Positions 26,100-32,776 of a DNA stretch of 40,112 nucleotides are shown in pieces. The notes below the pieces were generated by a model. It was not told the DNA's origin. It saw nothing but the letters and a program-made list of their open reading frames with translations, and ran no database searches. Each line of letters begins with the position of its first letter. The first letter of the stretch is position 1. The DNA lies in NCBI GenBank assembly GCA_023265625.1, contig JAHFST010000018.1, forward strand, positions 1-40,112, read 5' to 3'. Position numbers and translations under genes: made by a program. The DNA is from Deltaproteobacteria bacterium. GTDB lineage: Bacteria; UBA10199; JACPAL01; JAHFST01.

Positions 26100-26166
26100 T
26101 GGCAACAGCTTAATCGAAAGGAGGTGGTTTCGCAAGGCCGTATCAGGATTCGTATCAGGATTCGTT

Positions 26167-27450
26167 TTAGAGAGAAAAGTGATCGGACATTTTGCGCACA
26201 AGGTCGAGGGCGCGATGGTGGTAGGTATGGTTGGCCAATACCCTGGCTTGGCCTTTTTGAATGACCTCGCGTCTCTCCGATTCGTGGGTCAGGTAGTAGT
26301 CGACCAATTGATCGGCTTCCTCGATGGAGTGGTAGGTGACAATCTCTCCAGGACGAAAGGAGTCGTCAATTTCTTCACGATGATCCGTCAGTGGGAAGCC
26401 GCCGCATACTAAAGTCATCAGGGGTCGGTCATGCACGGCCCCGTAATATTGCCATTTGGTTAAACAAAACAAAATTTTTGCGGCCCTGAGAAACTCCGGG
26501 AGTTCTGTGTCAAATGGCAGTCTGGGGTAGTGACTTTGATAATTTCCCAACCATATTGACCAATCAGGCCCACCGTACACCCGAATGCCCTTCTTCTTGA
26601 AATGCCATAGGCTTGTTATCAGTTGATAATAAGAGTAACGATAATCGATGGCGATGGGAAGTTTGGCAATGCCGGTGAGTTGATGAATGTTCTTTTCCAA
26701 TCGAGCGCGTTCCCGGTGGTACTCGACAGGCGCTATATGGAATGTGGTATAAAAATTGAAAAAGGCGGAGCCTATTTTTTCCAGAATCTGTGGTTGAGTG
26801 GGCGGGACATCATAACCTGAATTTTTCATGGCCACCATGACCTCAAACAGTTTTTGTCCGTCCAAATTAGCATAATAGGCTGCCACCGCTTGAGCACTTT
26901 GAAAAGAAATGGCCGCATGGCCGCTCGCGGGAGGGGGAGTGCCAACGAATGCCAGATCCGTTTGATAGTGGGTGAGCTTATCTTGATTCATCTGGCGGGA
27001 GATTAAGTCCCTTTCGGCCGCCATGGGCAAATGGGCGGTGGGTAAACTTAGTTTGTGGAAAAAAGACATGTCCTGTCTATCTGTGACAAAAAAGCAGGTA
27101 CCATTGGGTTGATAACCACTCAGCCATTTTTTTCTGAGGAATAAATTTCCGGACGCTGCGGGACTATCCAAATACCAACTGGCATGAGGTATCTGACTTG
27201 CTTCCAAAAGGTTTTTAAACTCTATCCCGGCTTCGTCGCTCCAGTTGTTGTGAAACGAAATAAAATCGTAATAGTTTCGACCTAAAGTGAAATCCGGTTT
27301 GAGACCCAATATTTTGTCTCGTGCGTCTTGAGGTTTGTGATAGGTGTTAATCTCAACATGATGGACCTCGTGTTTTAAATCGGCAAGGGCCTTGCCTAGC
27401 AGATCAATCCAAGGGTCATGAGATAAAATGGCAATGCGCAGGCTCTTCAT
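26167..27450 (-). CDS. CgeB-like glycosyltransferase
   Basis: From the ATG at 27448-27450 this encodes 427 residues beginning MKSLRIAILSHDPWIDLLGK, a Rossmann-like start. The C-terminal third has the pattern of spore-maturation CgeB-type glycosyltransferases (Glyco_trans_1_2): GAVHDRPLMTLVCGGFPLTDHREEIDDSF, then EIVTYHSIEEADQLVDYYL and a closing HTYHHRALDLVRKM. Such enzymes use nucleotide sugars; donor and acceptor are unknown. A start nine codons upstream is possible, and neither has a ribosome site. It is upstream of plsB on the same strand (67-nt gap) and divergent from mutL (57-nt gap). Confidence 0.78.
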   Translation of the reverse strand: MKSLRIAILSHDPWIDLLGKALADLKHEVHHVEINTYHKPQDARDKILGLKPDFTLGRNYYDFISFHNNWSDEAGIEFKNLLEASQIPHASWYLDSPAASGNLFLRKKWLSGYQPNGTCFFVTDRQDMSFFHKLSLPTAHLPMAAERDLISRQMNQDKLTHYQTDLAFVGTPPPASGHAAISFQSAQAVAAYYANLDGQKLFEVMVAMKNSGYDVPPTQPQILEKIGSAFFNFYTTFHIAPVEYHRERARLEKNIHQLTGIAKLPIAIDYRYSYYQLITSLWHFKKKGIRVYGGPDWSIWLGNYQSHYPRLPFDTELPEFLRAAKILFCLTKWQYYGAVHDRPLMTLVCGGFPLTDHREEIDDSFRPGEIVTYHSIEEADQLVDYYLTHESERREVIQKGQARVLANHTYHHRALDLVRKMSDHFSL

Positions 27451-27507
27451 ATTGGTAATAATCGATTGCCATTGCATTATTGTCTAAAGTAGGTTTCTTG
27501 ACAAGCG

Positions 27508-29295
27508 ATGTCTGATTCTACCCCAATGATTCGAAAGCTCCCCGAAGACCTGATCTGCAAGATCGCGGCGGGGGAGGTGATTGAACGCCCGGCCTCGGTG
27601 GTGAAGGAATTGGTGGAGAATGCCATTGATGCCGGCGCGCGAGAGATCCAGATCGAGATCGAGGACGGGGGGCGTCAAGGGATTTGCGTGGTGGATGATG
27701 GTTGTGGGATGAGCCCGGAGGGGGCGCGGTTGGCCCTAGAGCGTCATGCGACCAGCAAACTTCCCACCGACGAAGACCTGTTTCGGATCTGCACCCTCGG
27801 GTTTCGTGGCGAGGCGTTGCCGTCGATTGCGGCGGTTTCGTGGCTAACCCTGGAAAGTAGGGGCAGGATATATCCTGCCCCTACCGGAATATCGGAGGGT
27901 ATCCGTATCGAGATCGAAGGGGGCAAGATCGTCAAACAAGGCCCTTCGGCCCTTCCCGTTGGGACACGGATTTCGGTCCGCAATCTCTTTTTCAACACCC
28001 CGGCGCGGCTGAAATTCATGAAGGGGCGGGAGACGGAGTTTTCGCACATCTCTCACTGGGTCGAGACGATTGCGCTGGCCTATCCTCAGATTGGTTTCAC
28101 GCTAACGCATCAAGGAAAACGGGAACTTTTTTCACCGCCGCGCGCGAATATCACGGAACGAGTCAGGGATCTGCTCGGCGTTGATTTGGCGGGGGCGATG
28201 ATTTCCTTCCAGGGAGGGCGGGGCGGCTTGGAGTTGTTTGGTGTGTGCTCCCGTCATGATATTACGAGCGGTACTAGTCGCAGCCTGTATCTTTTTGTGA
28301 ATGGCCGCGCCGTGCGTGACCGTTTGCTCCAACACGCGGTGATTGCGGCCTACGAAAATTTGTTGATGAAGGGGCGCTACCCTTGGGTGGTGCTCTATCT
28401 GCAGGTTCCCCCTGATTTTGTGGATGTGAATGTGCACCCGACCAAAAATGAGGTGAGGTTTGCGCAATCGCAGGGGGTGCATGAGTTGGTGAGGGAGACG
28501 ATTCGCGGCATTTTGCAAGAAAGGGCGCATGTAGGGGCGCCGCTTGCTGCGCCCCTGCAGAATACCGTTGTGGGTAGGGGCGACCCGGTGGGTCGCCCTT
28601 CGGGTGATGCCGAAGTTCTGGGCGACCCACCGGGTCGCCCCTACAGTGACCTATCGGGTGGGGGCGTATGGCCATACGCCCCTACGGAATACCAGGAATC
28701 GTTTAAATCTTTTACCAGTTCTATTCGCGTGATCGGCCAGGTCCACCAGACCTATCTGGTCTGCGAAAACGACGACAAGCTCATCCTGATCGATCAACAC
28801 GCCGCCCATGAGCGGATCGGTTTTGAAAAACTAAAACGCCAATTCGAGGCGGAAGGGATTGCACGCCAAAGATTACTCATCCCGGAAAATTTTGACCTAA
28901 CCCCATCCGACGCGGAGATTTTAAAAAAATACCTCCCCGACCTGGAGCAATTCGGTCTCGAGGTGGAATTTTTTGGCGGGCATACCTTTATCTTGCGGAC
29001 CGTCCCGGTGCTGTTGTCAGACGCCTCGTGCGTGGCGCTGATTCAGGATCTGATTCAGGAGATCCAGGCCTTTGAAAAATTGACGCCGATCGAAGAGCGC
29101 GTGCATGAAATCCTGGAACGCATGGCCTGTCACGCCCAGGTGCGGGCGGGGGATCGTTTGACCCCGCTCGAGATCGAGGCGTTGTTGGCGGAGATGGAGC
29201 AAACTCGTTTTGCCTATAGCTGTCCCCATGGCCGACCGGCCTTGTTGCAAATCCCGTTTGGGGAGATTGAAAAATGGTTTCGTAGGAAAATTTGA
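27508..29295 (+). CDS. mutL: DNA mismatch repair protein MutL, endonuclease type
   Basis: This 595-residue protein has the GHKL ATPase motifs: IAAGEVIERPASVVKELVEN (19-38), VDDGCGM (62-68), RHATSKL, LGFRGEALPSI (97-107) and FFNTPARLKF. The C-terminal domain carries the latent nicking endonuclease motif DQHAAHERIGFE (from D429) plus ACHAQVRAG and CPHGRP, so it should nick DNA itself, as in organisms without MutH. Two regions are encoded by inserted palindromic repeats: residues about 117-126 in a loop of the ATPase domain, and about 342-393 in the linker between domains. Reading frame is kept in both. The stop codon overlaps the miaA start (TTGA). No ribosome site is evident at the ATG. Confidence 0.95.
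   Translation: MSDSTPMIRKLPEDLICKIAAGEVIERPASVVKELVENAIDAGAREIQIEIEDGGRQGICVVDDGCGMSPEGARLALERHATSKLPTDEDLFRICTLGFRGEALPSIAAVSWLTLESRGRIYPAPTGISEGIRIEIEGGKIVKQGPSALPVGTRISVRNLFFNTPARLKFMKGRETEFSHISHWVETIALAYPQIGFTLTHQGKRELFSPPRANITERVRDLLGVDLAGAMISFQGGRGGLELFGVCSRHDITSGTSRSLYLFVNGRAVRDRLLQHAVIAAYENLLMKGRYPWVVLYLQVPPDFVDVNVHPTKNEVRFAQSQGVHELVRETIRGILQERAHVGAPLAAPLQNTVVGRGDPVGRPSGDAEVLGDPPGRPYSDLSGGGVWPYAPTEYQESFKSFTSSIRVIGQVHQTYLVCENDDKLILIDQHAAHERIGFEKLKRQFEAEGIARQRLLIPENFDLTPSDAEILKKYLPDLEQFGLEVEFFGGHTFILRTVPVLLSDASCVALIQDLIQEIQAFEKLTPIEERVHEILERMACHAQVRAGDRLTPLEIEALLAEMEQTRFAYSCPHGRPALLQIPFGEIEKWFRRKI
27857..27884 (+). repeat. Perfect 28-bp palindrome inside mutL (ATPase domain loop)
   Basis: The sequence GTAGGGGCAGGATA is followed directly by its exact reverse complement. 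It encodes residues 117-126 (SRGRIYPAPT), in a loop that varies in length among MutL proteins. It shares the GTAGGGGC...GCCCCTAC ends with the other elements in the window. Confidence 0.88.
28531..28558 (+). repeat. GTAGGGGCG palindrome in mutL linker, copy 1
   Basis: GTAGGGGCGC and GCGCCCCTGC form 10-bp arms with one mismatch around an 8-nt centre. It encodes VGAPLAAPL in the linker between the MutL domains. Confidence 0.75.
28573..28644 (+). repeat. Composite palindrome in mutL linker, copy 2
   Basis: Two perfect 25-bp inverted arms (28573-28597 and 28620-28644) flank a 22-bp centre with TTCGGGTGATGCCGAA. Each arm is itself nearly palindromic. The peptide is of the type GRGDPVGRPSG...GDPPGRPYS. 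It matches the intergenic element at 23890-23963. Confidence 0.88.
28658..28685 (+). repeat. GTAGGGGCG palindrome in mutL linker, copy 3
   Basis: A 28-bp palindrome with one mismatch (GTGGGGGCGTATGG / CCATACGCCCCTAC) encodes GGVWPYAPT. It lies only 13 bp after copy 2, so three elements have accumulated in one linker. Confidence 0.85.
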
Positions 29296-30155
29296 AACCG
29301 AAAATTCACATTATCTGCGGCCCCACGGCCGTTGGCAAAACTGATCAGGCCTTGGCGTGGGCCCAGCAGCATGATGCGGAAATCATCAGCGCCGATTCCG
29401 GGCAGATCTATCGGGGCCTGAATATTGGCACGGCCAAGCCAACCCTGGAAGAGCGGCAGGGGGTTCCCGTTCATCTGATGGATATCATCGATCCCAATGA
29501 GCGGTTCAGCGCGGCCCAGTTTGTGGAGCGGGCGGCCGTGTGTATCGAAGAAATTCAGGCGCGAGGAAAAAAAGTGGTGGTGTGCGGCGGCACCGGTCTT
29601 TATATCCGCGCGTTGTTGGGAGGGTTGTTTGCGGGGCCGAGCGCGGATGAGGCCTTGCGCCAGCAACTGGAGCTTCGCGCCGCGTCGGAAGGATGGCCTG
29701 CCTTGCATGCGGCGTTGCAACAGGTTGATCCGGTTGCGGCCGCGGCCATTCCCGAAAATAATCGATACCGCTTGATCCGCGCGCTAGAGGTTTATCATCT
29801 CACCGGTCGTCCCATCTCGGCATTTTGGCAGGAACACCAGTTTCAGGAACAGCCGTATGATGATGAGTATCAATGGATGGAACTGCCTCGCGATCAGCTG
29901 TACCGCAGGATTGAAGCGCGGGTCGATGGGATGATCGCTCGTGGGTTGATCGATGAGGTGAAAGATTTACTCAAGCAATGGGGCGCCGAAGCCCCTGGTT
30001 TGCAGATTATTGGTTATAAGGAAATGGTGGCGTACCTGAAAGGCGACATTCACCTCGATGAGGCCATCCGGCTCATCAAACAACACACACGCAACTATGC
30101 CAAGCGACAGCTGACTTGGTTTAAAAAATATCTTATTAAGGAGCGGAAAGGTTAA
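29292..30155 (+). CDS. miaA: tRNA dimethylallyltransferase
   Basis: This 287-residue enzyme adds a dimethylallyl group to A37 of tRNAs that read UNN codons. Visible motifs are the P-loop GPTAVGKT (10-17), ISADSGQIYRGLNIGTAKP, HLMDIIDPNERFSAAQF, GGTGLYIRALLGG, NNRYRLIRALEVY and a closing KRQLTWFKKY. The start is a TTG overlapping the mutL stop by 4 nt, so the genes are translationally coupled; the mutL-miaA order is common in bacteria. Its 3' end overlaps the convergent lipoprotein gene by 20 nt. It is slightly shorter than E. coli MiaA (316 residues). Confidence 0.95.
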   Translation: MKPKIHIICGPTAVGKTDQALAWAQQHDAEIISADSGQIYRGLNIGTAKPTLEERQGVPVHLMDIIDPNERFSAAQFVERAAVCIEEIQARGKKVVVCGGTGLYIRALLGGLFAGPSADEALRQQLELRAASEGWPALHAALQQVDPVAAAAIPENNRYRLIRALEVYHLTGRPISAFWQEHQFQEQPYDDEYQWMELPRDQLYRRIEARVDGMIARGLIDEVKDLLKQWGAEAPGLQIIGYKEMVAYLKGDIHLDEAIRLIKQHTRNYAKRQLTWFKKYLIKERKG

Positions 30156-30432
30156 TGCCGTGACACTTGGCCACATTGGTGGCGATGGCATTGGCCGCCT
30201 CCGTCATGGTTTCTATCTTTGTTTTTTGCCGAAATTGCATGATCTCGTCCTGGGTGATCCCCATTTTTTGATAGAGCTCGGCGGCCTCCGGACTCGTTTC
30301 GCTGAGCATGCTGCAGCCCAACTCCGACATGGCCTTGATGTATTGTTCCTTGGAAATACTGGGTCCGCAACTTGTCAAAGAAATCGACAACAGGACTGCG
30401 AGTACAAACGTTAACGAATGTCGAATACGCAT
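30136..30432 (-). CDS. Small putative lipoprotein
   Basis: This 98-residue protein begins with a lipoprotein signal (MRIRHSLTFVLAVLLSISLTSCGPS), with lipobox LTSC and the lipidated Cys at 22. The mature part is a short helical domain with two further Cys (ELGCSM and AKCHG). GAGGAGG lies 4 nt before the ATG at 30430-30432, a strong ribosome site. Gly and Pro follow the Cys, with no Asp at +2 to suggest inner-membrane retention. No family is recognised. It is convergent with miaA and divergent from the respiratory operon. Confidence 0.82.
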   Translation of the reverse strand: MRIRHSLTFVLAVLLSISLTSCGPSISKEQYIKAMSELGCSMLSETSPEAAELYQKMGITQDEIMQFRQKTKIETMTEAANAIATNVAKCHGINLSAP

Positions 30433-30496
30433 CGTTCCTCCTCAGTTTGGTTGTGTCACCTACCAAACATTTTGTGATTAGGCAACTTGCTTTTCC

Positions 30497-30526
30497 TTGA
30501 CAATCGGTCGTGACTTGTTGAATATT
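30497..30526 (+). promoter_or_regulatory. Candidate promoter of the bc-complex operon
   Basis: TTGACA (30497-30502) is followed after 17-18 nt by GAATAT/AATATT (30520-30526). Transcription would begin about 28 nt before the Rieske start codon. No ribosome site precedes that ATG. Confidence 0.45.
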
Positions 30527-30560
30527 CACGCGCCTTTACAAATTTACAAAAAAATTATCC

Positions 30561-31097
30561 ATGTCATCGACGATACCAGAGAGTGAACGATTAAAGCCGG
30601 TGGAAAATCCCGCGAACCTCTGGACGCGCCGGGAATTTTTTGGTTTTGCCGGCTGGGCCGCGTTTCTCAGCGGTATCGGGCTTGGGTTGCTTGGCTTTCT
30701 ACGTTTCATGTTTCCTCGGGTTCTCTTTGAACCCTCTCCCTTTTTTCAGGCCGGTAAACCGGATGAGTATGTCGATGGAGAGGTGAGTGAGAAATATAAG
30801 GAGAGCCAGCGGGTCTGGATCTTGCGGCAGGGGGCAAAGATTATTGCCATTCAAGCGATCTGCACCCATCTGGGTTGCACCCCGCGTTGGCTCTCCCTGG
30901 AGGTCAAGTTCAAATGTCCTTGCCACGGGAGCGGTTTCACGAAGGAGGGTGTCAATTTTGAAGGCCCGGCCCCTCGACCCCTGGAGCGTCTTAAAATCAC
31001 ATTGAATGATGAGGGAATGTTGCTGATTGATAAGAGTAAGAAATTTCTTTGGGAAAAGGGACAGTGGGACGATCCGGAATCGTTTGTGACGGTGTAG
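30561..31097 (+). CDS. Rieske iron-sulfur protein of a bc-type complex
   Basis: This 178-residue protein binds a 2Fe-2S cluster through C101 and H103 (CTHLGC) and C119 and H122 (CPCHGSGF); C106 and C121 can form the stabilising disulfide. The N-terminus has a twin-arginine motif (TRREFFGFAG) followed by one hydrophobic segment (about 30-50), so it is probably a Tat-exported, membrane-anchored protein. It passes electrons from quinol at the Qo site to the cytochrome c side. Its stop codon TAG is part of the palindrome that begins at 31094. First gene of a five-gene operon. Confidence 0.94.
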   Translation: MSSTIPESERLKPVENPANLWTRREFFGFAGWAAFLSGIGLGLLGFLRFMFPRVLFEPSPFFQAGKPDEYVDGEVSEKYKESQRVWILRQGAKIIAIQAICTHLGCTPRWLSLEVKFKCPCHGSGFTKEGVNFEGPAPRPLERLKITLNDEGMLLIDKSKKFLWEKGQWDDPESFVTV

Positions 31098-31156
31098 GGG
31101 CGATCCTTGTGATCGCCCGGTCCGGGACAAGGGGCGAATACAAGATTCGCCCCTAC
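31094..31156 (+). repeat. GTAGGGGCG-family palindromic element between Rieske and cytochrome b genes
   Basis: The 63-bp element runs from GTAGGGGCGATCC to GATTCGCCCCTAC. Its first TAG (31095-31097) is the Rieske stop codon. It ends just before the GAGG ribosome site of the next gene. Its left arm recurs in reverse complement at 8840-8864. In the transcript it would fold into a strong hairpin that might stabilise or separate parts of the operon message. Confidence 0.85.
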
Positions 31157-31166
31157 GAGGAAAATT

Positions 31167-31970
31167 ATGAATTTAATTAAAATTAAAGCGCAATACGAAG
31201 AAGTCAGAAAGCAGATCGTTGATTCCTACGTTTGGAAATCGATCTTTCGGCATGGTTATAAGGATATCCCCCGAAACCGCGTCTTGATGACCGCTTCCAA
31301 TGTCTTTCTCCATCTCCATCCTTCTAAGATGCGGCGTCATGGGATCAAAGTTTCTTATACCTGGTGTGCCGGTGGATTGACCTTTCTGTTCTTTTTGATC
31401 CTGACGGTGACCGGCGTGATCTTGATGTTTTATTATCGCCCCGTTGGAGAATATGCCTACGTCGATATGAAGTACCTCCAGTTTGACGTCCCGTTTGGGA
31501 TGATTATGCGAAACATGCATCGCTGGTCGGCCCACATCATGGTTATCTTGGTCATGTTGCACATGTTCCGGGTTTTCTTAACCGGTTCTTACAAACCGCC
31601 GCGTGAGTTTAATTGGGTCATTGGGGTCATTCTCCTCGTCCTGACCTTCTTGCTCAGTTTTACGGGTTATTTGCTCCCGTGGGATCAGTTGGCGATCTGG
31701 GCGGTGACGGTCGGAACCAACATGGCCCGGGCCACCCCCTTGATGGGCAATGAGGGACCGCTTGCCGAGCAGATGCGGCAGCTGACCGGTTTGATCACCC
31801 CGCGGTACGATGCGCGTTCTCTCTTGACGGCTGGTACCATCGTCGGCGCACCGACTTTGTTACGATTTTATGTGTTACATTGTATCTTTATCCCCATCGC
31901 CACGGCGGTGCTGATCATCGTGCATTTTTGGCGGGTGCGTAAGGATGGGGGAATTTCGGGACCGTTATAA
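31167..31970 (+). CDS. Cytochrome b, N-terminal (b6-like) subunit
   Basis: This 267-residue membrane protein carries the four haem-b ligands in the usual spacing: H118 and H132 on one helix ([20 protein letters not shown]), and H238 and H253 on a later helix ([20 protein letters not shown]). Four main hydrophobic helices are visible. A cytochrome b split after the fourth helix is the b6f-like arrangement. GAGG lies 6 nt before the ATG. The next gene starts 2 nt after its stop codon. Confidence 0.94.
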   Translation: MNLIKIKAQYEEVRKQIVDSYVWKSIFRHGYKDIPRNRVLMTASNVFLHLHPSKMRRHGIKVSYTWCAGGLTFLFFLILTVTGVILMFYYRPVGEYAYVDMKYLQFDVPFGMIMRNMHRWSAHIMVILVMLHMFRVFLTGSYKPPREFNWVIGVILLVLTFLLSFTGYLLPWDQLAIWAVTVGTNMARATPLMGNEGPLAEQMRQLTGLITPRYDARSLLTAGTIVGAPTLLRFYVLHCIFIPIATAVLIIVHFWRVRKDGGISGPL

Positions 31971-31972
31971 TT

Positions 31973-32776
31973 ATGGCCGAACCACACAAAAAAGCAGAAA
32001 AAATAGTTCCAGCCTCCTCGCTGACCCCCGACAAGATTCATACGTGGCCGTTTTTGGTGCGTAATGAATTTATCATGGGTGTGGTGACGCTGATCGCGGT
32101 CACCGTTTGGTCCATCCTGATTGACGCCCCGTTGGAATCGCCGGCGAATCCCGCCAGGACTCCGAATCCTTCCAAGGCGCCTTGGTACTTCCTGGGTCTG
32201 CAAGAAATGTTGGTTTATTTTGATCCCTGGATGGCCGGGGTGGTGCTCCCGAGCTTGATTATCGTGGGTCTCATGATGATCCCCTATGTGGATCTTAATC
32301 CCAAAGGTTCGGGTTATTACACCTTTCGCGAGCGTAAATTTGCGGTCTCCGTTTTTTGTTTCGGTTTTTTAATCCTCTGGATCTTCCTGATCTTTGTCGG
32401 TGTTTTTCTGCGCGGACCGGGTTGGAACTTTTTTGCCCCATGGCAGGAATGGGATCCGCACAAGGTGGTCGCTTTGACCAATGTGGATCTCAATATGTTC
32501 CTCGCCCAGCATTTGGGGATCGATATGTTGCGCGATACGGTCGTGCAGGCCGTCTTTGGCACGGCCTTGATCGGGGCGTATTATTCGCTCATTGGTGTTT
32601 TTTGGAAATGGAAGTCCAAGACGATCGAGGCCTTGCAAGAGTTGGGTGTGATTCGTTACGGCATTGTCGCCTTTTTGTTTCTTACCATGATGGCCCTGCC
32701 CATTAAGATGGTGCTGCGCTGGACCTTAAATATTAAATACATCGTCAAGTTTCCCTGGATTGGACTCAATATATAA
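31973..32776 (+). CDS. Cytochrome b, C-terminal (subunit IV-like) subunit
   Basis: This 267-residue membrane protein supplies the rest of cytochrome b. The Qo-site PEWY motif is represented by APWYFLGLQEML (69-80), so the Pro-Glu pair of the canonical motif is replaced by Ala-Pro. Several hydrophobic helices follow, with a conserved-looking DLNPKGSGYYTFRERK segment after the second. It is longer than chloroplast subunit IV (about 160 residues) and has extra helices. Its stop codon overlaps the next ATG by one base (TAATG). Confidence 0.9.
   Translation: MAEPHKKAEKIVPASSLTPDKIHTWPFLVRNEFIMGVVTLIAVTVWSILIDAPLESPANPARTPNPSKAPWYFLGLQEMLVYFDPWMAGVVLPSLIIVGLMMIPYVDLNPKGSGYYTFRERKFAVSVFCFGFLILWIFLIFVGVFLRGPGWNFFAPWQEWDPHKVVALTNVDLNMFLAQHLGIDMLRDTVVQAVFGTALIGAYYSLIGVFWKWKSKTIEALQELGVIRYGIVAFLFLTMMALPIKMVLRWTLNIKYIVKFPWIGLNI

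Noticed and set aside
25278-26264. A 328-codon plus-strand open frame
   Set aside because: It is antisense to plsB, whose acyltransferase motifs are unmistakable. No motif or ribosome site supports the plus-strand frame.
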